A DNA stretch of 64,000 bases from Anaerococcus nagyae (GCF_017874535.1 NZ_JAGGLS010000006.1:62001-126000), one strand, 5' to 3'; shown: positions 8,670-18,970, counted from the stretch's first letter. Notes: generated by a model from the sequence alone, not told the origin. Made by a program: numbers and translations.

Positions 8670-10011
8670 CGCTATCCTTTGGGAGATCTTTCTCGTAGTC
8701 CCATTCTCCTTTCGGGTTAGCATATGGTATGTATACTGATATTACAGCAAATATTAACAAAATGAACTGATACCATAAATATGGCATTATATCTAAGGGA
8801 CATACAGATCCATTCGTAAATCCAGCTGCTATTAAAACCTGTGCAGAGTAAGGTATAATACCTTGGAAAATACAAGCAAAGGTATCTAATAAGGAGGCTG
8901 ATCTTCGAGGGTCAATTTTATATTTACTGCACATATTTTTTGCTATAGGCCCAGAAATTATGATAGCCACTGTATTATTTGCTACAGCTATATCAGCTAT
9001 AGATACCAGAGTTATTATTCCTACTTCTGCGGACCTCTTGCTTTTTATAGACTTCTCAATCTTTGAAATAATCCAGTTTATACCGCCCTCCTTCTCAACC
9101 ATATGAGAGAGACCACCTATAAACATGGATAAAAGGAATATTTCAAACATACCAGTAAATCCTTCCCATATGAGCTGTCCAGCATTTAATAAATCAAAAC
9201 TTGTCTTAGTTAACAATAGAATAGTTGAAAAAAATACTCCACCAGTTAAGACTACTAATACATTTACTCCAGCAAGGGCTGCTATAAATACAAATACATA
9301 TGGTAGTATATCTACTATATTGTATGAAATATTGCTTATTTGAGGAGTACCATCGGGTTTTGCTAAGAATAAAAATAGAAAAAACGTTATTATAGCACTT
9401 GGAAGTGCCATTCTAATATTTAATTTAAATTTATCCTTCATATCTATTTTTTGAGTTCTAGTTGCTGCTATGTTAGTATCTGATATGATTGATAGATTGT
9501 CACCAAACATAGCCCCACCCACTAGAGCGCCTAACATCATAGCAGGATTTGTTCCTCCTGTAGATGAAAGACCTATTGCTATAGGACCTAGAGCTGTGAT
9601 AGCACCTACTGATGAACCTGTTGCCAGTGATAAAAAGGAAGATATTAAAAATACTCCCCCTGTAAGAAATCTTACTGGCACTAAGCTTAGTCCTATACCT
9701 ACTACAGACTCAACTCCTCCTGATGCTTTTGCTAAAGTTGAAAAGGCACCGGCTAGTAAATAAATTAAACACATTATAATTATGTTTGAGTCTCCACAAC
9801 CCTCTATAAAAGTATCTGCTTTTTGTTCGATACTACCTTTAAAAATAATAAAGGCTACTATTATGCCTACAAATGCAGCTACAGGTGGGGGAAGCTGGTA
9901 AAAGGCCATCTCTGCTCCTGAAGCTTGTAATACAAGCCCTGTTAACAAATATAGAATAATAAAAACTAGCATAGGTATCAAAGCTTTTGCTGATTTTCTT
10001 TCGGTATTCAT
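8632..10011 (-). CDS. nhaC: NhaC-family Na+/H+ antiporter-type transporter
   Basis: About 459 residues with 10-12 membrane helices. GDNLSIISDTNIAATRTQ is the conserved NhaC-family motif. Members exchange sodium for protons, or sodium/proton-coupled solutes such as malate/lactate or amino acids. I chose the ATG at 10011 because GGAGGTGAGAATA directly precedes it; an ATG five codons upstream overlaps that ribosome site. The gene converges on, and overlaps, the LysR gene. Its place in the methionine gamma-lyase neighbourhood allows a role in amino-acid or keto-acid transport, but that is inference. Confidence 0.85.
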   Translation of the reverse strand: MNTERKSAKALIPMLVFIILYLLTGLVLQASGAEMAFYQLPPPVAAFVGIIVAFIIFKGSIEQKADTFIEGCGDSNIIIMCLIYLLAGAFSTLAKASGGVESVVGIGLSLVPVRFLTGGVFLISSFLSLATGSSVGAITALGPIAIGLSSTGGTNPAMMLGALVGGAMFGDNLSIISDTNIAATRTQKIDMKDKFKLNIRMALPSAIITFFLFLFLAKPDGTPQISNISYNIVDILPYVFVFIAALAGVNVLVVLTGGVFFSTILLLTKTSFDLLNAGQLIWEGFTGMFEIFLLSMFIGGLSHMVEKEGGINWIISKIEKSIKSKRSAEVGIITLVSIADIAVANNTVAIIISGPIAKNMCSKYKIDPRRSASLLDTFACIFQGIIPYSAQVLIAAGFTNGSVCPLDIMPYLWYQFILLIFAVISVYIPYANPKGEWDYEKDLPKDSANSQKNLQANNL

Positions 10012-10052
10012 TATTCTCACCTCCATTCATGATAACGTTTTCTAATTAAATA

Positions 10053-10078
10053 TTAACATTAAACGCCAGCAATGTTAA
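10053..10078. repeat. Inverted repeat in the nhaC leader
   Basis: TTAACATT (10053-10060) and AATGTTAA (10071-10078) form a perfect 8-base stem about 40 bases upstream of the nhaC start. It could be an operator or a leader hairpin. Confidence 0.35.
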
Positions 10079-10168
10079 ATATCTATAAATTATATCTGTT
10101 ATAAGAGTTACTTATAGCCAACAAATATAAACTTTTCCAAATGTGTAACTTTCAATTAATACACACAA

Positions 10169-10198
10169 AAACTCTCAGGGAAGATTCCCTGAGAGTTT
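10169..10198 (-). terminator. Intrinsic terminator of the glutaredoxin gene
   Basis: A 14-base perfect stem (AAACTCTCAGGGAA / TTCCCTGAGAGTTT) with a two-base loop is followed on the minus strand by a T run. Confidence 0.85.
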
Positions 10199-10211
10199 AC
10201 TCTAAATGTAA

Positions 10212-10484
10212 TTATTTTACAAGGTTTTCCTTAGCATATTCTATAATATCATCAGATTCATACATAGCTTTGCCATCTACTACTAGGCATGGTACTTGGA
10301 TCTTGCCTCCAACTTTTTCAAGCTTTTCTTGATTTTCATATCCTGCTGTTTCATCTTCTATATTATATGAAATAAATTTTATAATACCATTATCTTTAAA
10401 GTAATTTAATACTTTTAAGCAAAAAGGACAATCTGGTTTAAAATATAATTCAAAATCTTGTTTTCTTACTATTTCCTTAGTCAT
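10212..10484 (-). CDS. Glutaredoxin-like protein
   Basis: 90 residues with the dithiol active site CPFC at residues 19-22 (FKPDCPFCLKV) and a cis-Pro segment (KIQVPCLVVDG), as in the thioredoxin/glutaredoxin fold. It probably reduces disulfides, or serves as a small electron donor. Glutathione use is uncertain in such an anaerobe. AAAGGAGTAAAT precedes the ATG. Monocistronic, with its own terminator. Confidence 0.85.
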   Translation of the reverse strand: MTKEIVRKQDFELYFKPDCPFCLKVLNYFKDNGIIKFISYNIEDETAGYENQEKLEKVGGKIQVPCLVVDGKAMYESDDIIEYAKENLVK

Positions 10485-10566
10485 ATTTACTCCTTTTTAT
10501 TTTATCTAGTATCTCTTATAGTTTATACATACCCAATTTTTAAGTTCGTTCGATAAAAGAATTTAG

Positions 10567-10595
10567 TTGACAAGCATTTTGTATCTTCATATAAT
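10567..10595 (+). promoter_or_regulatory. Consensus sigma-A promoter for the amidohydrolase operon
   Basis: TTGACA (10567-10572), a 17-base spacer and TATAAT (10590-10595) match the vegetative consensus exactly, 46 bases before the start codon. Confidence 0.85.
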
Positions 10596-10641
10596 TAGTA
10601 AAATAAATAAATTATAATCTAAATCATAAAGGAGAATAAAT

Positions 10642-11820
10642 ATGGATTATATCAAACTTGCTAAAGATAACGAAGATCTTTGCATAGAAATGAGACGTGA
10701 ACTACATAAGATCCCAGAATTGGAACTAAACTTACCAAAAACTGTTGCCTTTGTTAAATCAAAGCTTGATGAATTTGGCATTAAGTACAAAGAATACGTA
10801 AATGGCAACGGTCTATCAGCCTTAATAGAAGGAAGCCTGCCAGGCAAATGTCTTGCTATCAGAACTGACATGGATGCCCTTCCAATTACAGAAGAAACTG
10901 GTTTAGATTTTGCATCTACTCATCCTGGCAAGATGCACGCATGTGGACATGACTCTCATACAGCCATAGCTCTAACTGCTGCAAAAATTATCAACGAAAA
11001 CAAGGATAAACTAAAAGGATCTGTTAAATTTATCTTCCAACCAGGCGAAGAAATCCCTGGTGGTGCAAAACCTATGATAGAAGAAGGAGTCCTTGAAAAT
11101 CCTAAGGTCGATTTCATAGTCGGTATGCACGGTGGTCACCTTGCTGATGTGCCTAGAGGAAGCATTGCCTTTAAAGAAAATGAGATGATGGCTGCTATGG
11201 ATAAGTTTACTATAGAAGTCAATGGAAAAGGTGGACATGGAGCAAGTCCTCATGCTGCAGTAGACCCAATTATAATTTCTGCGGAAATATTACTAGGTCT
11301 GCAAAAAATTATATCAAGAGAAATAGCACCCGTGGATAGTGCGGTAGTTTCCGTTTGCAAAATTGATGGTGGATTTACACAAAATATTATCCCAGATAAG
11401 GTTGATATGATGGGTACATCTAGAGCATTAGATGAGGACGTAAGAGATATTGTTGAAAAAAGAATCAGTGAAATATCAGATGGTATTGCTAGAACTTATG
11501 GTGGCTCCGCTAAAGTAAATTATCAAAGATTTTATCCTGTGCTAGATAATGATCCAGAATTTACAAATCAAATTAAAAGTATAGTTTCCAAAATGATCCC
11601 AGAAGATGTATTTGAAATGAGAAAACCAGTAATGGGCGGAGAAGATATGGCGTTTTATCAAAAAGAAGTACCTGGTTGCTTTATGTTCTTGTCAAATCTA
11701 AAAGAACATTCTGATGGTATATGCTATCCTAATCATAGCCCTAGATTTAACCTTGACGAATCACTATTCTATAAGGGAGTTGCTACATTTGTGGCTTCTG
11801 CTTTTGAAATACTACAATAG
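10642..11820 (+). CDS. M20-family amidohydrolase
   Basis: 392 residues, the usual length of M20D amidohydrolases (HipO/IAA-amino-acid hydrolase/N-acyl-aminoacylase type). The metal site is visible as MHACGHDSHTA (Cys101, His103, Asp104) and QPGEEIPGGA (the Glu pair near 136). The dimerisation domain follows, then a final NHSPRFNLDE segment. It hydrolyses an N-acyl amino acid; the exact substrate cannot be read off. It heads an operon with two membrane-protein genes, which suggests that the substrate or product is moved by them. The start follows AAAGGAGAATAAAT. Confidence 0.9.
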   Translation: MDYIKLAKDNEDLCIEMRRELHKIPELELNLPKTVAFVKSKLDEFGIKYKEYVNGNGLSALIEGSLPGKCLAIRTDMDALPITEETGLDFASTHPGKMHACGHDSHTAIALTAAKIINENKDKLKGSVKFIFQPGEEIPGGAKPMIEEGVLENPKVDFIVGMHGGHLADVPRGSIAFKENEMMAAMDKFTIEVNGKGGHGASPHAAVDPIIISAEILLGLQKIISREIAPVDSAVVSVCKIDGGFTQNIIPDKVDMMGTSRALDEDVRDIVEKRISEISDGIARTYGGSAKVNYQRFYPVLDNDPEFTNQIKSIVSKMIPEDVFEMRKPVMGGEDMAFYQKEVPGCFMFLSNLKEHSDGICYPNHSPRFNLDESLFYKGVATFVASAFEILQ

Positions 11821-11829
11821 GAATGAATT

Positions 11830-12639
11830 ATGCATAAATTTAAATTAAAAGAAGATCTAAGGCTACATATATCAGTAATTATTATAGCTATTATAAGTAT
11901 CCTCATAGGGCCTAAAAACTTAAATATAGGAGGGATTACCATAGTCTTTTCTCCATTAATATGGGCTATGATATTAGCATTTGCTTTATACATGTCTCCT
12001 ATAAAATCAATGAGTGAAAAGGATGCACCGTCAGCAAATTCTATGATGAGCTTAATGCTTGCAATACTAATTGCAAAGCTTGGAGTCGCAAGTGGATCAC
12101 AGCTTGAAGCTATCAAAGAAGCTGGACTTGCCCTTGTACTTCAAAATTTTGGTAATCTTGGAACTATAATTATTTCTTTACCAATCGCCATACTTCTAGG
12201 TTTAAAAAGAGAATCAATAGGCATGTGCCATGCCTTAAGTAGAGAGGCCAATGTTGGACTTATCCAAGATAATTATGGAGCAGAGTCTCCTGAATTTAGG
12301 GGTGTAATGGCCGTTTATATTATAGGAACTATCCTTGGACCTATAATTTTAAGCATACTAACATCAATCACTATTAGTTTAGGTATAGTAAGCCCTCAAG
12401 CAGCAGCTATGGGAACTGGTGCAGGCTCAGCATCTATGATGACAGCTGGGCTTTCTGCTTTGATTGCTAATTATCCTAACCTAGAAGCAGAGATGACAGC
12501 ATTTGCAGGACTTTCAAATCTAATCTCGAGTGTAATAGCCTTGCCACTAGGTATATTTTTGGGATTACCACTGACAGAATTTTTATATAAAAAGCTAAAT
12601 AGGCTTAGAGGAGGAAAAGATGCAAAAGTTCAAAACTGA
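11830..12639 (+). CDS. DUF3100 membrane protein
   Basis: 269 residues, about seven to eight membrane helices, with glycine/serine-rich helices (GTGAGSASMMTAGLSALIA) typical of transport proteins. I recognise it as DUF3100, an integral membrane family of unknown function often found beside M20 hydrolases. It starts ten bases after the amidohydrolase and overlaps the next gene by 20 bases, so the three are translationally coupled. The stop codon is TGA. Transport of the amidohydrolase substrate is inference. Confidence 0.75.
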   Translation: MHKFKLKEDLRLHISVIIIAIISILIGPKNLNIGGITIVFSPLIWAMILAFALYMSPIKSMSEKDAPSANSMMSLMLAILIAKLGVASGSQLEAIKEAGLALVLQNFGNLGTIIISLPIAILLGLKRESIGMCHALSREANVGLIQDNYGAESPEFRGVMAVYIIGTILGPIILSILTSITISLGIVSPQAAAMGTGAGSASMMTAGLSALIANYPNLEAEMTAFAGLSNLISSVIALPLGIFLGLPLTEFLYKKLNRLRGGKDAKVQN

Positions 12640-13075
12640 TTTTCCATCAATATTAATAGCTCTATTATTTACTATAATAGCCTGCACAGTTTCAAATATG
12701 ATAGGATATGATACATTTGGTAATTCCCTACCTGGTATAGTAGTTCTATCAGCTATTACTCTTGCTGGTTACTTCCTATCCTATGTAGTCCCTCTTAAAA
12801 AGATATCATCTGTACTATGGATTTCTATAATAGCAATTTTGCTTGCAAGTCCAATATCCCCAGTTTCAGACTTTGTTATAAAAAGCGTAGAAGGGGTTAA
12901 TATAAATGCGATAATTACCCCAATACTCGCCTATGCAGGAGTTATAATAGGCAAAGACTGGGGAGCTTTCAAGTCAGTTGGAATCAAGGGTATAATAGTG
13001 GCTATATTTGTAATAGTAGGAACTTTCCTAATATCATCACTTCTAGGTGACTTCTTTATGGGAATATTTAACTAA
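12620..13075 (+). CDS. Small hydrophobic partner of the DUF3100 protein
   Basis: 151 residues, almost entirely membrane, with about five helices and short loops. The start lies inside the DUF3100 gene after GGAGGAAAAG, so translation is coupled. I do not recognise a named family. Size, hydrophobicity and coupling suggest a second subunit of a two-part transporter. The last gene of the operon. Confidence 0.7.
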   Translation: MQKFKTDFPSILIALLFTIIACTVSNMIGYDTFGNSLPGIVVLSAITLAGYFLSYVVPLKKISSVLWISIIAILLASPISPVSDFVIKSVEGVNINAIITPILAYAGVIIGKDWGAFKSVGIKGIIVAIFVIVGTFLISSLLGDFFMGIFN

Positions 13076-13170
13076 TAAAAGTATTAACTCACTTAATGTA
13101 TTTATGGTTAATTATTTAGTCTATATAGAACTAACATTTACTTACTAAACTTAATAAAATAGATAATGAA

Positions 13171-13252
13171 AAATCGCTAAGTTTTATTAAAAAGCTGTTT
13201 TAAAAATTAATTTCTATATTAATTACCCCATGCTTAATAAGCTTAGCGATTT
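13171..13252. repeat. Long inverted repeat between convergent genes
   Basis: AAATCGCTAAGTTTTATTAA (13171-13190) is mirrored by TTAATAAGCTTAGCGATTT (13234-13252), with a loop of about 43 bases. It lies between the end of the amidohydrolase operon and the leftward permease gene and could terminate both, but it lacks a strong T tail. Confidence 0.5.
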
Positions 13253-13294
13253 GCATTATTATTATTTTCTTTTCATATGTGTTAATAATTTATC

Positions 13295-14440
13295 CTACTC
13301 TTGAATCTTTAATTTTTTCATTAAATTTAATATATTCTCTTTAGAGTATTCTTTTAATCTCAAATGTATTATTATAATCAATAATACGGCTAATATCCCT
13401 ATTGATATAATGATATTTAAAAAGTCTGTAAATCCTTTTATTATACCAAACTTATATAAAATAAAATTAATTACTATAACTATGATACATGAAATACCAA
13501 TTCCTTTAATAATAGGATCCATATATATCTTTTCAATCTGTTTTTGGCAAAAACCCATATGTTTTAAAACAGCAATATCTCCTACTGAACTTTTTAGACT
13601 AATCTCATATATTAATGGCAATACTATTAAAGTAAAGATAAATAAAATTACAATAACTAGCTTACTAATCTTAAGAGTAGAAGATATACTGCTATCCAAA
13701 TCATTATAGTACATAAAAGCATCTGTTTCTTCATAACCTTGCTTGGTCAATAATTTAGCTACTTTTCTTACATTAGATATATCACTAGTCTTTACTAAAA
13801 TTTTCTTTAAATCTTGATTCTTATAGTTTTCAGACATCTTTTCACTTATTTTTTGAAAATCTTCTTGGCTTATTAAAAGTTCATTATCTGAAAAATATTT
13901 AGATAAAATAGAATTCGAATCTATGCTAATTAATTTAAAATTCTTATGAAATAACTTATCAGAGCTATAATTTCCATCCTTTTCTTTTACTATTGGTATA
14001 TCTAATCTTATATTTTTTAGACTACTATTAAACTTTATAATTGCACTATTTGTTACATCAATAGAATTGTCTTTAAAAAGATTATCAGAAAAAGATTTTA
14101 AATAATATACATTTCCATCATTAGCAGATATTCCAAAATTTATAGCATAGGAAGGATATATATCTACCTTATAAGGTGAATCCTCCATAATTTTTTGGAT
14201 TTCTTCTATATCTTTTTCTTCTAAAGATCTATTCTCATTATTAGAAGATCTTGCCATAGAAACTTCTACTATTTTAGCATAGTCATTATCGGTAAAATTT
14301 GACTTTGTCATTTTATATTGACCTAATGAATAAGACAATACAAATGATAAAATTATAGATACCAAAATGAAAATTATAAAAAGAATATTAAGAATCTTCT
14401 TTCTTTTATTATTTACTATCTTGATAATATTATAGTCCAT
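13295..14440 (-). CDS. FtsX/MacB-type ABC transporter permease
   Basis: 381 residues: one N-terminal membrane helix (about 15-40), an extracellular region of about 200 residues, then three C-terminal helices with LKHMGFCQKQIEKIY between helices 2 and 3. This is the FtsX layout of MacB/LolC-type exporters and bacteriocin-resistance permeases. It overlaps the ATPase gene remnant upstream by 11 bases. Because that ATPase has lost its N-terminus, this permease is probably orphaned unless another ATPase serves it. Ribosome site AAGGGGGCTAAAATAT. Confidence 0.75.
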   Translation of the reverse strand: MDYNIIKIVNNKRKKILNILFIIFILVSIILSFVLSYSLGQYKMTKSNFTDNDYAKIVEVSMARSSNNENRSLEEKDIEEIQKIMEDSPYKVDIYPSYAINFGISANDGNVYYLKSFSDNLFKDNSIDVTNSAIIKFNSSLKNIRLDIPIVKEKDGNYSSDKLFHKNFKLISIDSNSILSKYFSDNELLISQEDFQKISEKMSENYKNQDLKKILVKTSDISNVRKVAKLLTKQGYEETDAFMYYNDLDSSISSTLKISKLVIVILFIFTLIVLPLIYEISLKSSVGDIAVLKHMGFCQKQIEKIYMDPIIKGIGISCIIVIVINFILYKFGIIKGFTDFLNIIISIGILAVLLIIIIHLRLKEYSKENILNLMKKLKIQE

Positions 14441-14915
14441 ATATTTTAGCCCCCTTTAGAGTCAATTCCTTAATATCTCTATTAAATATAGGCATTTGAT
14501 CATGAGTAGCTATAAGTACTATTTTTTCTTTAAAAGTATCCAGTAAATATTGCATAAGATCCTTGGCGTAGGTCTTTTCTATATTTGCTGTTGGCTCATC
14601 TAGAAATATTACATCCTTATCTTTTATTATTAACTGAGCAATTGATAGTTTTTTTCTTTCACCACCAGATAAATCAGAAACTTTTTTATCTAATAACTCA
14701 TCTATCCCAAGTTTAGTAGATATAATATTGATTCCTTTTTGATCTATTATTTTATTTTGAGCATATTCTTCAAGCTTCAGATTATCTCTTACAGTTAGGT
14801 TTTTTAGCAAAAGATCATCTTGATATAAATATCCTATGGATAAATTATTTAAGTTAACTTCTCCTTCATAGTCTTGGTCATAGGAGGATAATATATTTAA
14901 AAGAGTGCTCTTTGA
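14430..14915 (-). pseudogene. ABC transporter ATPase, 5' end removed by an IS fragment
   Basis: The frame can be read from KSTLLNIL at the junction through LSGGERKKLSIAQL (signature motif) and DVIFLDEPTA (Walker B) to the stop. The first 40 or so residues and the glycine loop of Walker A are gone: sequence upstream of Lys-Ser-Thr is IS end. A shorter frame from the internal ATG at 14810 would make 126 residues with no nucleotide-binding loop. It was the partner of the permease downstream (11-base overlap). Confidence 0.85.
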
Positions 14916-15116
14916 TGTGTACCCATAAAACTGGACACAATATATAATTAACTAATTGTAGTGGATGCTAACCTATACTTTGTAGGTGGCATCCATTTTG
15001 TTTTTGATTGAATTCTTTCGTTATTGTAATAATCAATATATTCCTCAATTACTTTCGAAAATTCTTCAAAAGAGCTATAGCTCTTTTCATAATCATAATA
15101 AATTTCATTTTTTAAT
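14916..15116 (-). mobile_element. IS3-family (IS150-like) remnant, transposase C-terminus
   Basis: The minus strand encodes, from about 15113 to a stop at 14948, YIDYYNNERIQSKTKWMPP and flanking residues, the typical C-terminal end of IS3-family OrfB (integrase-fold DDE transposase). Beyond the stop lies TGTCCAGTTTTATGGGTACA, which resembles an IS3-type terminal repeat. Only about 55 codons remain; the rest of the element and the 5' part of the interrupted ATPase gene are missing. So an insertion was followed by a deletion. Confidence 0.8.
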
Positions 15117-15233
15117 TGTCAATATAATATTAATTTTTTATAAATGATAAATTGTAAATAAATAGAATGAGTCAACTCTAAAATTAAATTTAGAGATGGT
15201 GAGAATATAAATAAGTAAAAAGAAGGAAAAAAA

Positions 15234-15290
15234 GGCTGTTGCAAAATGAATAAATCCTTCCAACATTATTCATAGTTTTGCAACAGCTCC
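15234..15290 (-). repeat. Short copy of the GCTGTTGCAAAA palindrome family, probable terminator
   Basis: GGCTGTTGCAAAATGAATAA is mirrored by TTATTCATAGTTTTGCAACA and a few more bases, followed on the minus strand by a run of seven T residues. It ends the small gene at 15303. The same arm sequences bound the two 153-base elements at 18971 and 25146. Confidence 0.7.
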
Positions 15291-15302
15291 AATTAAATTT
15301 TT

Positions 15303-15518
15303 TTATTTACTTTCAAAAGTTCTGGAAAAGTCTGAAAACCACTTTAGCTCTTCTTTTGCTGTATGATCGTCCCAACCATATTGACCTATTAAAAACTCTT
15401 TGAAGTTTTCTACACTTGTAAAGTCTGCTTCTAGGGGTTCTGTTTTTAGATTGCCCCAGTGGGCTATTGCTGAGTCTCTATGCTCAGTCCATAAATCTTT
15501 TATATTTAAATTTGCCAT
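15303..15518 (-). CDS. Small acidic protein of unknown function
   Basis: 71 residues, soluble, Trp- and acid-rich (WTEHRDSAIAHWGNLKTEPL, then GQYGWDDHTAKEELKWF), with no signal peptide or Cys residues. I do not recognise the family. It is probably real because it has a good ribosome site (TTAGGAGATTAAT), its own terminator and no overlap with other genes. Located downstream of carB on the same strand. Confidence 0.65.
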   Translation of the reverse strand: MANLNIKDLWTEHRDSAIAHWGNLKTEPLEADFTSVENFKEFLIGQYGWDDHTAKEELKWFSDFSRTFESK

Positions 15519-15579
15519 ATTAATCTCCTAAAATTTGATCTTTTTATTCCCAAGGATACTTCATATATATATATATAAT

Positions 15580-18500
15580 TTACTCAGATACTTCTCCTAA
15601 TTCATATATATTTAGATCTAAGTCGTTAAAGTTTGAACTTGCTATATCTATCCTTGCTCTTAGGGTATCTAGGCTCGTAATAATCTCTACACCATATTCT
15701 ATAGCCTTACGTCTGATCTTAAATCCGTCACGTTCGCTATCTCCTGCCTTGGTTGGCGTATTAACTACTAGATCTATTTTTCCACTTTCTATTAGTTCTA
15801 ATATATCTATATCTTGATTTTCGTTATTACCTATTTTTGAAACTCTAGTTGAGTCTATACCATTTGCTTTTAGCATATCACTTGTTCCATAGGTTGCTAT
15901 AAATTCGTAGCCTAGATCTTTCATATCCTTAGCTATTTCTAAGAATTCTTCCTTATCTGTGTCATTTATTGTTGCTAAGACTTTTTTGTGGTTTTTAGAT
16001 ATAGGTTCTCCACTTGCAAAAAATCCTTTATAGAGTGCTTCTTCTAAGCTATTACCTATGCCTAGTACTTCTCCTGTAGATTTCATTTCTGGTCCTAAGG
16101 ATACTTCTACACGTGCAAGTTTATTTAAGGAAAATACTGGAACTTTTACACAAGTCATCTTTGCTTCTTTGTATATTTCTGTTCCATATCCCATGTCTTT
16201 TAGTTTTTCTCCCATCATAAGCTTTGTTGCTATATCAACTATTGGAAGACCTGTTACCTTTGAGATATATGGAACTGTACGGGATGCCCTAGGATTTACC
16301 TCTATGACATATAAATCATCGTCGTATTCTATAAATTGAATATTAATCATACCGTTGATTCCAAGTTCTAGGGCAAGTTTTGTAGTATAGTCTAATATTT
16401 TTTCTTTGATTTTATCGCTAATATTTATAGGTGGATAAATTGACGTTGAATCTCCTGAGTGAACTCCTGCACGTTCTAAGTGTTCCATGATACCAGGAAT
16501 TAGTACATTCTCTCCGTCTGCTATAGCATCTACTTCTATCTCACGACCTATGAGGTACTTATCTATAAGGACTGGATTTTCACTATCACGATCAAAAGCT
16601 GACTCTAAGTAAGATCTAAGTTTTTCTTCTTCATAAGTGATTTCCATACCTTGTCCACCTAGAACATAGGAAGGTCTTACGAGTACTGGATAACCTAGCT
16701 TGTCTAAAGCCTTTATACCATCCTCTACACTAGTAACGCCTACTCCTTGTGGATGGTTTATATCTAGTTTCTTAAGCATCTCTTCAAATCTTTCACGATC
16801 TTCTGCCCTATCTATAGCATCAAATCCAGTTCCTAGTATATTTACTCCATACTCGTCTAAAGATTTGGCAAGCTTGATAGCTGTTTGTCCACCAAAGGCT
16901 AGGATAATTCCATATGGTTTTTCTATATCTATAATCTCTTTTACATCTTCTTCAGTAAGTGGTTCAAAGTATAACTTATCAGATGTGTCAAAGTCTGTAC
17001 TTACTGTTTCTGGGTTATTGTTGATAGTTATAGTTTCAATGCCCATATTTATAAGAGATTTTATAGAATGTACTGAGCAATAGTCAAACTCTATACCTTG
17101 ACCTATCCTAATTGGACCTGACCCTATAACTATAACTTTCTTCTTATCATCTACTTGTACGCTGATATTATCATTATAGGTTGAATAATAATAGGCACCA
17201 TTGTTTCTAAATGCTGATGTATCTACTTTTTTGTAAGAAGGACGAATATCAAAATCTTTTCTCTTTGCTATAACTTCTTTTAAACTAGCATTAGTAGAAT
17301 CTGCTATGAGCTTATCAGCAAACCCTTTTTGTTTTAAATTTAGGAAAGTTTCCTTATCAAGGTCAAAGAAAGATTTTTCTTTTAATCCTTGTTCAGTTTT
17401 TACAAGATCTTCGATTTTTTCAAGGAAGAATATATCTATTTTTGTAATCTCATGAACTCTTTTTATAGAATTGCCACGTCTTATAAACTCAGCTATATCA
17501 AAAAGTCTCTCATCATCTGGATACTCCATTCTTTTTTCTAGTTCTTGATCAGATTTAGTCTTAGAAAACTTAGACTCTAAACCAAACTTACCTATTTCTA
17601 GAGATCTAATGCCTTTTAAGAGAGCTTCCTCAAAGTTATCACCTATGGCCATAACTTCCCCTGTAGCCATCATCTTAGTGCCAAGTTTTCTGTTAGCATT
17701 TTTAAACTTATCAAAAGGCCATTTTGGTATTTTTACTACTGTGTAATCCACAGTAGGACTTGCTGTACCAAGAGATTCTCCCGTAGTTTCATTAAGAATA
17801 TCATCAAAGTTAAGTCCTGTGGCAATCTTTGTAGCAATTCTTGCTATAGGATAACCTGTTGCCTTACTTGCTAGGGCTGATGAACGAGATACCCTTGGAT
17901 TAATCTCTATAACTGCATATTCATCATTTTCTTTGTTGTAAGCAAGTTGAACATTACAAGCACCCTTTACACCGATTGCCTCTACTATATCAAAGGAAGC
18001 TTGTTTTAACCTATCAACAGTTTCTTTTTTAAGAGTTTGACATGGAGCCACTACTATTGAATCTCCTGTATGAACTCCTACTGGGTCCACATTCTCCATA
18101 TCGCAAACTATGACTTTGCCACCATTATTATCTCTTAGAACTTCAAATTCTATTTCAGACCAACCTTTTATAGATTTTTCTATAAGACATTCATTAACTG
18201 GTGATAAGGAAAGCCCAAGGCTTAGAGTTTCTATTAATTCCTTTTCGTTAGCTGCAAATCCTCCGCCAGTACCTCCTAAGGTATATGCAGGTCTAATAAC
18301 AAGTGGGTATCCAATTTTCTCTGCTGCTTTTTTACCTTCTTCAAGACTTGTTGCAATCTCTGATTCTATAATAGGTTGACCAATTTCTCTCATAGTTTGA
18401 CGGAAAAGATCACGGTCTTCACCCTTTTTAATAGCATTAATATCTGTTCCTATAAGCCTTACATTATATTTATCAAGTATACCCGACTCTTGTAAGTCAA

Positions 18501-18798
18501 GGGTCATATTTAGCCCTGTTTGACCACCCATAGAGGCTATAACTGAGTCCGGTCTTTCTTTTTTGATTATTTCTTCTACTACATCAATGGTAATTGGCTC
18601 TATGTAAGTCTTGTCAGCTACACCTTTATCAGTCATTATTGTTGCTGGATTTGAGTTTACTAAAATAGTTTCAATCCCTAAAGATTTAAAAGTTTCTATA
18701 GCTTGAGTTCCAGAATAGTCAAACTCTGCTGCTTGTCCTATAACTATAGGACCAGATCCAATTACAAGTGTCTTTTTAATAGAATTATCAAATGTCAT
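15580..18798 (-). CDS. carB: Carbamoyl-phosphate synthase large subunit
   Basis: 1072 residues, full length. Two ATP-grasp halves are visible, each starting with a GSGP-I motif ([20 protein letters not shown] near 10; [19 protein letters not shown] near 560). A C-terminal allosteric MGS-like domain follows (from about 935). It makes carbamoyl phosphate from bicarbonate, ATP and ammonia delivered by the small subunit CarA. No carA is adjacent: upstream is only a promoter and a MITE-like element. The start follows GAAAGGATACTT. Product users could be argF (in this window) and pyrimidine synthesis. Confidence 0.95.
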   Translation of the reverse strand: MTFDNSIKKTLVIGSGPIVIGQAAEFDYSGTQAIETFKSLGIETILVNSNPATIMTDKGVADKTYIEPITIDVVEEIIKKERPDSVIASMGGQTGLNMTLDLQESGILDKYNVRLIGTDINAIKKGEDRDLFRQTMREIGQPIIESEIATSLEEGKKAAEKIGYPLVIRPAYTLGGTGGGFAANEKELIETLSLGLSLSPVNECLIEKSIKGWSEIEFEVLRDNNGGKVIVCDMENVDPVGVHTGDSIVVAPCQTLKKETVDRLKQASFDIVEAIGVKGACNVQLAYNKENDEYAVIEINPRVSRSSALASKATGYPIARIATKIATGLNFDDILNETTGESLGTASPTVDYTVVKIPKWPFDKFKNANRKLGTKMMATGEVMAIGDNFEEALLKGIRSLEIGKFGLESKFSKTKSDQELEKRMEYPDDERLFDIAEFIRRGNSIKRVHEITKIDIFFLEKIEDLVKTEQGLKEKSFFDLDKETFLNLKQKGFADKLIADSTNASLKEVIAKRKDFDIRPSYKKVDTSAFRNNGAYYYSTYNDNISVQVDDKKKVIVIGSGPIRIGQGIEFDYCSVHSIKSLINMGIETITINNNPETVSTDFDTSDKLYFEPLTEEDVKEIIDIEKPYGIILAFGGQTAIKLAKSLDEYGVNILGTGFDAIDRAEDRERFEEMLKKLDINHPQGVGVTSVEDGIKALDKLGYPVLVRPSYVLGGQGMEITYEEEKLRSYLESAFDRDSENPVLIDKYLIGREIEVDAIADGENVLIPGIMEHLERAGVHSGDSTSIYPPINISDKIKEKILDYTTKLALELGINGMINIQFIEYDDDLYVIEVNPRASRTVPYISKVTGLPIVDIATKLMMGEKLKDMGYGTEIYKEAKMTCVKVPVFSLNKLARVEVSLGPEMKSTGEVLGIGNSLEEALYKGFFASGEPISKNHKKVLATINDTDKEEFLEIAKDMKDLGYEFIATYGTSDMLKANGIDSTRVSKIGNNENQDIDILELIESGKIDLVVNTPTKAGDSERDGFKIRRKAIEYGVEIITSLDTLRARIDIASSNFNDLDLNIYELGEVSE

Positions 18799-18905
18799 AA
18801 GTATCCTTTCTTAAAAATAGGCAAAAAAAATTTGTCTTTGAAATCACTAAAAATGGACAAAAAAAATTTGTAGAAAAATCTTCCTAGAAATTTTTTATCC
18901 TTATC

Positions 18906-18934
18906 ATTAAAACACTTTTTAGAAAAAATTACAA
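18906..18934 (-). promoter_or_regulatory. Probable promoter of carB
   Basis: On the minus strand TTGTAA, a 17-base spacer and TTTAAT. Between it and the start codon are two near-identical copies of a CAAATTTTTTTTG segment (around 18828-18840 and 18858-18872), which may be a leader element. Confidence 0.5.
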
Positions 18935-18970
18935 GTTTTCTTATAAATTTTAATCTATATAAATAAAAAT

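Noticed and set aside
14430-14810. Functional 126-residue ABC ATPase
   Set aside because: It would lack the Walker A loop; the frame continues upstream to the IS junction, showing truncation.
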